DNA of 10,946 nt from the NCBI GenBank assembly GCA_946183815.1, contig CAMHDG010000024.1:1-10946 (forward strand), read 5' to 3'. Source of the DNA: an uncultured bacterium (GTDB lineage Bacteria; Cyanobacteriota; Vampirovibrionia; Gastranaerophilales; Gastranaerophilaceae). The translations under genes and the position numbers were made by a program. Below the pieces are notes generated by a model, which made no database searches, was not told where the DNA came from, and saw nothing but the letters and a program-made list of their open reading frames with translations. Shown piece by piece: positions 7,351 through 10,946 of this stretch (position 1 is its first letter; each line of letters opens with the position of its first letter).

Positions 7351-7356
7351 ATTATA
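7351..7356 (-). promoter_or_regulatory. Possible -10 (TATAAT) for the dikinase gene
   Basis: A perfect TATAAT on the - strand lies about 75 bases before the start codon. Its -35 position would fall inside the hairpin at 7365-7386 and is not consensus, so the promoter is tentative. If used, the leader would be about 65 bases, AT-rich and without a clear Shine-Dalgarno. Confidence 0.4.
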
Positions 7357-7364
7357 GATAGCCC

Positions 7365-7386
7365 GTAGGGTAGACTTTAGTCTACC
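7365..7386. repeat. Hairpin with GACTTTAGTC apex, related to the dikinase terminator
   Basis: GGTAGAC (7369-7375) pairs with GTCTACC (7380-7386) around TTTA. The 22 bases from 7365 match 5582-5603 beyond the other end of the dikinase gene in the same orientation, with three differences, all T-to-C. It overlaps the expected -35 position of the dikinase promoter candidate. Confidence 0.6.
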
Positions 7387-7394
7387 GAATATAT

Positions 7395-7422
7395 TGAATG
7401 GTTGACTAAAGGCAACCATTCA
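7395..7422. repeat. 10-bp stem hairpin with ACTAAAGG loop
   Basis: TGAATGGTTG (7395-7404) pairs perfectly with CAACCATTCA (7413-7422). The loop bases ACTAAAG (7405-7411) are exactly complementary to CTTTAGT (7375-7381) at the apex of the neighbouring hairpin, so the two could kiss or swap strands. No T-run follows, so it is not a typical terminator. Confidence 0.6.
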
Positions 7423-7494
7423 TTAGAGTGCAAATATGTGCAAAAAGAGTACAAAAAGTGGACATTTTTGTTACCAAAATCGGACATTTCGGAC

Positions 7495-7741
7495 ATTTTT
7501 TCACAACAAAAAAGACTCCCGATTTAATCGAAAGTCTTTATTACATTTACCCCTTGGGCAGAGGTAAGGACTCCGTTTGCGTTCAGCAAAACAATTAAGT
7601 ATTGTTTTGCGTTAAGTGGTGTGTTCACCGATACAATATTGGAATAAGCAAATGGAGGGGAGAACCACCGCAAAGAAACTACATACTTTAATCGTCACTG
7701 GATACGTCACACTTTGCGGGTGGGTCGAAGACCCTCTGCCA
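7495..7741 (-). repeat. 247-bp tandem repeat unit R1
   Basis: First full unit on the left of a direct tandem array. It differs from R2 at only three positions that I find, all within the terminator segment. Contents on the + strand: terminator hairpin (7508-7539), TTGGGCAGAGGT, GCAAAACAAT palindrome (7586-7610), CCACCGCAAAG pairing with CTTTGCGGGTGG (7665-7675 with 7712-7723), and GGGTC-GAA-GACCC (7722-7734). The amount of secondary structure suggests it acts as RNA or as a structured DNA repeat, not as a coding unit. Confidence 0.9.
7508..7539 (-). terminator. Third serial terminator behind the tRNA operon (R1)
   Basis: Same 13-position stem as in R0 and R3 (AAAGACTTTCGAT with ATCGGGAGTCTTT on the - strand) with a T-run of six after it. 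It would catch read-through past the R3 and R2 terminators. Confidence 0.7.
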
Positions 7742-7988
7742 ATTTTTTCACAACAAAAAAGACTCTCGATTTAATCAAAAGTCTTTATAACATTTACCCC
7801 TTGGGCAGAGGTAAGGACTCCGTTTGCGTTCAGCAAAACAATTAAGTATTGTTTTGCGTTAAGTGGTGTGTTCACCGATACAATATTGGAATAAGCAAAT
7901 GGAGGGGAGAACCACCGCAAAGAAACTACATACTTTAATCGTCACTGGATACGTCACACTTTGCGGGTGGGTCGAAGACCCTCTGCCA
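7742..7988 (-). repeat. 247-bp tandem repeat unit R2
   Basis: Second unit, period exactly 247 bp from R1. It carries the same parts: terminator (7755-7786), TTGGGCAGAGGT, palindrome 7833-7857, and GGGTC-GAA-GACCC at 7969-7981. Near-identity with R1 implies a recent duplication or continuing homogenisation. Confidence 0.9.
7755..7786 (-). terminator. Second serial terminator behind the tRNA operon (R2)
   Basis: Variant stem AAAGACTTTTGAT with ATCGAGAGTCTTT on the - strand. Relative to R1, one C-G pair became U.G and one U.G became U-A, so all 13 positions still pair. A T-run of six follows. Confidence 0.7.
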
Positions 7989-8032
7989 ATTTTTTCTAAC
8001 AAAAAAGACTCCCGATTTAATCGAAAGTCTTT
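7989..8032 (-). repeat. Partial third repeat unit R3, fused to the tRNA-Tyr 3' flank
   Basis: About 44 bases of the unit (A/T-run, terminator stem) at a period of 246 bp from R2. After the terminator the repeat gives way to AAAAATTGGGCAGAGGT, the 3' end of tRNA-Tyr. It is probably the original tRNA trailer from which the other units grew. Confidence 0.8.
8001..8032 (-). terminator. Primary terminator of the tRNA operon (R3)
   Basis: Begins 7 bases past the tRNA-Tyr discriminator base. A 13-position stem (two U.G wobbles) and six Ts on the - strand. Farther out, CCTCTGCCCAATTTTT at the tRNA end could pair with AAAAATTGGCAGAGG beyond the terminator, which would compete with the tRNA acceptor stem. 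Confidence 0.85.
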
Positions 8033-8038
8033 AAAAAT

Positions 8039-8121
8039 TGGGCAGAGGTGGATTCGAACCACCGTACCCTCGCGGGAACAGATTTACAGTCTGTCGCCTT
8101 TAGCCACTCGGCCATCTACCC
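8039..8121 (-). tRNA. tRNA-Tyr (GTA)
   Basis: Class II tRNA of 83 bases. Acceptor GGGTAGA pairs with TCTGCCC (one U.G), discriminator A, no encoded CCA. The anticodon arm reads CAGACTGTAAATCTG with anticodon GTA. A long variable arm (CCCGCGAGGGT region) and the T-arm GGTGG-TTCGAATC-CACC are present. It is last in the three-tRNA operon and is followed at once by the terminator. Its final 12 transcribed bases plus flank recur in each repeat copy to the left. Confidence 0.95.
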
Positions 8122-8144
8122 ATATTAATTTTTCAAAATAAATT

Positions 8145-8216
8145 TGCCCTTGACGAGATTTGAACTCGTGACCTCTCCCTTACCAAGGGAGTGCTCTGCC
8201 CCTGAGCCACAAGGGC
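8145..8216 (-). tRNA. tRNA-Thr (GGT)
   Basis: 72 bases. Acceptor GCCCTTG with CAAGGGC, discriminator A, no CCA. The anticodon stem CTCCC/GGGAG closes loop TTGGTAA, anticodon GGT, reading ACC/ACU. T-loop TTCAAAT. It is the middle gene of the operon, 23 bases before tRNA-Tyr. Confidence 0.95.
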
Positions 8217-8251
8217 GGAGGTTACATATAACAGAGAGTTACATGTAAAAA

Positions 8252-8323
8252 AGCCGGTAATAGGAATCGAACCTACAACCTACGGTTTACAAAACCGTTG
8301 CTCTACCGTTGAGCTATACCGGC
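8252..8323 (-). tRNA. tRNA-Thr (TGT)
   Basis: 72 bases. Acceptor GCCGGTA with TACCGGC, discriminator T (U), no CCA. The anticodon stem ACGGT/ACCGT closes loop TTTGTAA, anticodon TGT, reading ACA/ACG. T-loop TTCGATT. First gene of the operon, 35 bases before tRNA-Thr(GGT) and only a few bases behind the predicted transcription start. Confidence 0.95.
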
Positions 8324-8332
8324 AACAATATT

Positions 8333-8361
8333 ATCTTATTAAGAACATAACCTAATGTCAA
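8333..8361 (-). promoter_or_regulatory. Sigma70-type promoter of the tRNA operon
   Basis: On the - strand TTGACA (8356-8361, perfect -35) and TAAGAT (8333-8338, 4 of 6) are separated by exactly 17 bases. The predicted start is near 8326, about 3 bases before mature tRNA-Thr(TGT), so the 5' leader would be extremely short. Confidence 0.75.
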
Positions 8362-8370
8362 GATAATTTT

Positions 8371-8808
8371 TTAATTATTCTTTATTTCATTTTGAACATC
8401 TTTTTTTTCTTGTTCAAAAGAGTCCAAATTCTTCTTTGCTTCCAGTTCTAACTCTCTTGCTCTCATTATTGATTTAGCAATCAAATCTGCCTGTCTTTCG
8501 GTTCTGATACGGTGCATGACTGCATCCATTTCTTCTTTTGTTAAATCATCGCCTGTTTTAAACTCAACAAAAAAACCTTTACCCTTAAATGCAAAATAAC
8601 CAACAACAACGATACCCCAAAGCAAAGTACCCTGTAACATATTTATTGTTGGTACAACAGATGTGGCATGTGCTATAAAATTCCAGCCCAGTTTAAACAC
8701 CATGCCCGGGAACGCAACAAATCCTGCAATAAGACATATTACAGCACCTATTACAAATATAATACCTTTTACACCGTTGATTTGAATTACATTAAGTTTA
8801 TTTTTCAT
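8371..8808 (-). CDS. Small two-helix membrane protein with a charged C-terminal coil
   Basis: I do not recognise a family. In 145 residues there are two hydrophobic segments, about 14-37 (GIIFVIGAVICLIAGFVAFPGMVF) and 58-75 (LQGTLLWGIVVVGYFAFK), then a soluble tail from about 80 with strong helical and coiled-coil character (KEEMDAVMHRIRTERQADLIAKSIMRARELELEAKKNLDSFEQEKKD). No cleavable signal is apparent: the first 13 residues are polar. Both ends are probably cytoplasmic, with a helical hairpin in the inner membrane. ATG 8808 has AAGGA about 8 bases upstream. The gene follows ligA by 60 bases; a good promoter overlaps the ligA stop, so it need not depend on ligA transcription. The tRNA operon follows behind its own promoter. 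The gene is well supported, its function unknown. Confidence 0.85.
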   Translation of the reverse strand: MKNKLNVIQINGVKGIIFVIGAVICLIAGFVAFPGMVFKLGWNFIAHATSVVPTINMLQGTLLWGIVVVGYFAFKGKGFFVEFKTGDDLTKEEMDAVMHRIRTERQADLIAKSIMRARELELEAKKNLDSFEQEKKDVQNEIKNN

Positions 8809-8867
8809 TAGATATATCCTTATTACACTGATACGGGTATGTAAAACCTTTTAATCTTCGGGGAATT

Positions 8868-8896
8868 ATTATACCTTTTCCCCAATCATTTCTAAA
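8868..8896 (-). promoter_or_regulatory. Promoter for the two-helix protein, inside the end of ligA
   Basis: TATAAT (8868-8873) on the - strand overlaps the ligA stop codon, and TTTAGA (8891-8896, 4 of 6) lies 17 bases upstream. The predicted leader is about 55 bases and ends in the AAGGA ribosome-binding site of the gene starting at 8808. Confidence 0.5.
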
Positions 8897-10860
8897 AATT
8901 CTTCTTCTGATAATATTTTTACACCAAGAGTAGTTGCTTTGTCAAATTTTGAACCTGCATTTTCACCTGCGACAACAAAAGATGTTTTCTTTGAAACGGA
9001 GGATGAGGTTTTCCCACCACGTTCTTTTATCTTTTCGCCTGCTTCATCTCTTGTCATGGAATGGAGAGTTCCTGTAAGAACAAAAGTCTGACCTGCAAAA
9101 TCGTCAGAAAGTTTTTGACTTGCCTCTGACGGAATAACGCCAAGAGCGGCAAGTTCTGTCAAAAGAGTTTCGGCTCTTTGGGAATGGAAAAATTCGTAAA
9201 TACTTTTTGCTATTTTTTCACCAATACCCTCTATATTTGAAAGAGTTTCTATGCTTGCGTTTCGTATATTGTTCAAAGAGTTCAACTCATTCACCAAAAT
9301 ATCAGCAGTTTCTTTTCCTACGTGTCTGATAGAAAGTGCGGTAACGAACTTGGCAAGCGGTCTGTTTTTGCTGCTTTGTATAGCAGAATACATATTATAT
9401 GCAGATTTTTCCTTAACGGAATCCAGAAACATAAAATCTTGTTGAGAAAGTTTATAGAAATCAGCAGGAGTTTTTACCATGTTCAAGTTATACAACTGCT
9501 CAATAACAGATGGACCAATATTATCAATATCCATGGCTTCCTTAGATACCCAGTATTCCAGTTTAGCCTTCGCAACAGCAGGGCAGTCAGGGTTTGAACA
9601 GTACGCAACGACCTCTCCTTCTCTGTATTCCAAATCCGAATGGCACACAGGACATTCGTGTGGCGGATTATATTTTGGTCTGCAATAGTGTTGTTCATCA
9701 TCCACAACCTTAACAACCTTTGGGATAATCTCTGCTGCTTTTTTTATAAATACTGTATCGCCAATTCTGACGTCAAGCCTTTCAATTTCGTCAAAATTAT
9801 GCAAACTTGCCCTTGAAACAGTACTACCTGCAAGCAAAACAGGAGTTAAATTCGCAACAGGAGTGATTGCACCGGTTTTTCCAACCCCAATTTCTATACT
9901 TTCTAATTTTGTTGAGATTTCTTCGGGCGGGAATTTAAAAGCAGTCGCCCATTTTGGTGCACGTGCAGTGAATCCCAGTTCGTTCTGGACTGCAAAATCA
10001 TTTATCTTTATTACAACCCCGTCTGTTGCATAATCAAGTTCAAACCGTTTTGTTTCCCAGTCTTTACAGAACTGTATTGCTCCGTCAATATCTTTTACAA
10101 GCCTAATATTAGGGTTTGTTTTAAACCCAAGTTTTTTTATATATTGCAAACTATCCCAGTGAGTTTTTATCGTGTTATTCCCATCAGGCATGATTACAGT
10201 ATAAGTAAACATTGATAAGTCACGCTTTGCGGTAATTGTACTGTCTAACTGTCTTAAAGAGCCTGCTGCCGCATTACGTGGGTTAGCAAAAATCTTTTCT
10301 TTTTTCTGCATACTTTCTTCATTAAGTTTATTAAAAGAAGATATTGGCATATATATCTCACCACGCACATCAATATTAACATCTTCAAAAAGTTTAAGCG
10401 GGATTGCCTTAACGGTTTTAAGGTTTTGAGTAATATTTTCACCGATAATACCATTCCCACGTGTGACACCTGTTGTAAAAACACCATTTATATAAGAAAG
10501 TGCTATTGCAAGTCCGTCAATTTTGAGTTCGCAAACAAGTTCCAAATTTTGTTTCCCATACTCTTTTTGAGCACGTTCGTACCACTTACGCAAATCTTCA
10601 GCGTTATAAGAATTATCAAGACTATATAATCTGTATTTGTGTCTATATTCTTCAAACCCTGTTGAGATAGAACCAACTCTTTGGGTTGGACTATCGACAG
10701 AACGCAACTCAGGGTTGTTATTTTCTATCTCTTTCAGTTCTGCGAACAACATATCATACTCATAATCACTTATTGTGGGATTATCCAGCACGTAATAGTT
10801 GTAATTATGCTTATTCAACTCATTCTTTAAAAATTCTACACGTTCCTTTAGCATAGTCAT
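8869..10860 (-). CDS. ligA: NAD-dependent DNA ligase LigA
   Basis: Seals nicks in replication and repair using NAD+, forming a ligase-AMP intermediate. Domains in order: Ia NMN-binding region (about 5-70, HNYNYYVLDNPTISDYEYD); adenylation domain with ELKIDG and nucleophile Lys113; RGEIYMP, NPRNAAAGSLRQLD, DGVVIKIN and FKFPPE motifs; OB fold from about 318 (GVGKTGAITPVANLTPV); zinc finger Cys403, Cys406, Cys421, Cys426; helix-hairpin-helix repeats (about 435-575, IRHVGKETAD, IEGIGEKIA); BRCT about 586-663 (FVLTGTLHSMTRDEA). All key residues are present and 663 aa is normal. Two Mets compete: ATG 10860 and ATG 10854 (MLKERVEF). An extended -10 touches the first, its predicted start falls on the A of the second, and no ribosome-binding site is possible for either, so the message may be leaderless from 10854. 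No obvious terminator follows. Confidence 0.97.
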   Translation of the reverse strand: MTMLKERVEFLKNELNKHNYNYYVLDNPTISDYEYDMLFAELKEIENNNPELRSVDSPTQRVGSISTGFEEYRHKYRLYSLDNSYNAEDLRKWYERAQKEYGKQNLELVCELKIDGLAIALSYINGVFTTGVTRGNGIIGENITQNLKTVKAIPLKLFEDVNIDVRGEIYMPISSFNKLNEESMQKKEKIFANPRNAAAGSLRQLDSTITAKRDLSMFTYTVIMPDGNNTIKTHWDSLQYIKKLGFKTNPNIRLVKDIDGAIQFCKDWETKRFELDYATDGVVIKINDFAVQNELGFTARAPKWATAFKFPPEEISTKLESIEIGVGKTGAITPVANLTPVLLAGSTVSRASLHNFDEIERLDVRIGDTVFIKKAAEIIPKVVKVVDDEQHYCRPKYNPPHECPVCHSDLEYREGEVVAYCSNPDCPAVAKAKLEYWVSKEAMDIDNIGPSVIEQLYNLNMVKTPADFYKLSQQDFMFLDSVKEKSAYNMYSAIQSSKNRPLAKFVTALSIRHVGKETADILVNELNSLNNIRNASIETLSNIEGIGEKIAKSIYEFFHSQRAETLLTELAALGVIPSEASQKLSDDFAGQTFVLTGTLHSMTRDEAGEKIKERGGKTSSSVSKKTSFVVAGENAGSKFDKATTLGVKILSEEEFLEMIGEKV

Positions 10861-10889
10861 ATTATAGCAGAAAGATAAATTATTGTTTA
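10861..10889 (-). promoter_or_regulatory. Extended -10 promoter abutting the ligA start
   Basis: On the - strand TGCTATAAT (perfect -10 at 10861-10866 with the TG extension) lies directly against the ATG at 10860. TAAACA (10884-10889, 4 of 6) sits 17 bases upstream as -35. Counting seven bases from the -10 end puts +1 at 10854, the A of the second ATG. Confidence 0.7.
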
Positions 10890-10906
10890 GAGGCGAAGCC
10901 GATTTG

Positions 10907-10922
10907 TCTCTCCTTGGAGAGA
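10907..10922. repeat. Short perfect inverted repeat TCTCTCC-TT-GGAGAGA
   Basis: Seven-base arms with a 2-base centre, followed by more GAGA. It lies upstream of the ligA promoter at the window edge. It may be a terminator-like hairpin of whatever lies beyond, or a piece of an intergenic repeat; too little flank is visible to decide. Confidence 0.4.
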
Positions 10923-10946
10923 GAGAAATTTCTTAATGAACTGCTT

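Larger units (their letters stand above)
7278..8038. other. 761-bp gene-free region between dikinase and tRNA-Tyr
   Basis: Holds the dikinase leader (7278-7364), two GACTNNAGNC hairpins (7365-7422), a short run with repeated GGACATTT words (about 7459-7500) and the 247-bp repeat array with three terminators (7495-8032). Reading frames across the repeats, including one running into tRNA-Tyr on the opposite strand, look like by-products of the repeats and tRNA. Confidence 0.7.

Noticed and set aside
7495..8032. CRISPR array
   Set aside because: The period is 247 bp with the whole unit repeated and no unique spacers; no cas genes are present.
7863..8141. A 92-codon + strand reading frame across R2, R3 and tRNA-Tyr
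   Set aside because: It is built from the repeat unit and the antisense of tRNA-Tyr, has no ribosome-binding site, and the same peptide start in R1 ends early at a stop. The overlapping - strand frame 7859-8062 is rejected for the same reason.

Overview
The window looks like chromosomal DNA of an AT-rich, host-associated or anaerobic bacterium. PPDK, the style of the small proteins (one has an N-terminal stretch 'INQPTF.A..YKV') and tRNA genes without an encoded CCA would fit the Gastranaerophilales/Melainabacteria branch of Cyanobacteriota. This placement is inference from general impression (about 50% sure); an uncultured Firmicute-like lineage is not excluded.

Layout. On the + strand, 1-2282 is the 3' seven-eighths of pyruvate, phosphate dikinase, followed by a strong terminator (about 2358-2389) and a second hairpin. 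Everything after that is on the - strand. Read in the direction of transcription (right to left), the order is: ligA with an extended -10 promoter touching its start codon (8869-10860); a small two-helix membrane protein (8371-8808); a tRNA operon Thr(TGT)-Thr(GGT)-Tyr(GTA) behind a consensus -35 promoter (8039-8361); an array of 247-bp direct repeats carrying three successive terminators (7495-8032); a compact alpha-glucan/phosphoglucan water dikinase-like enzyme (5661-7277); a fourth, dispersed copy of the repeat core (5351-5511); a two-gene secreted/envelope operon (unknown exported protein 4208-5251 plus VanX-type D-Ala-D-Ala dipeptidase 3518-4195); and a two-gene operon of unrecognised small proteins (2945-3442 and 2458-2931).

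How it fits together. PPDK interconverts pyruvate and PEP at the glycolytic node. The second dikinase uses the same phosphohistidine chemistry but has the domain order of plant starch-phosphorylating enzymes (His domain, then C-terminal ATP-grasp), which suggests glucan phosphorylation rather than PEP synthesis. It is the most interesting protein here. It sits between two direct copies of the tRNA-Tyr-associated repeat and has related GACTNNAGNC hairpins on both sides, so it looks like a cassette beside a tRNA gene, although no integrase or transposase is visible. The repeat terminators and the terminator after the dikinase pair fully only when read as - strand RNA (G.U wobbles become A.C mismatches on the other strand), which points to selection on the RNA. 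No CRISPR array, insertion sequence or replication origin was seen.
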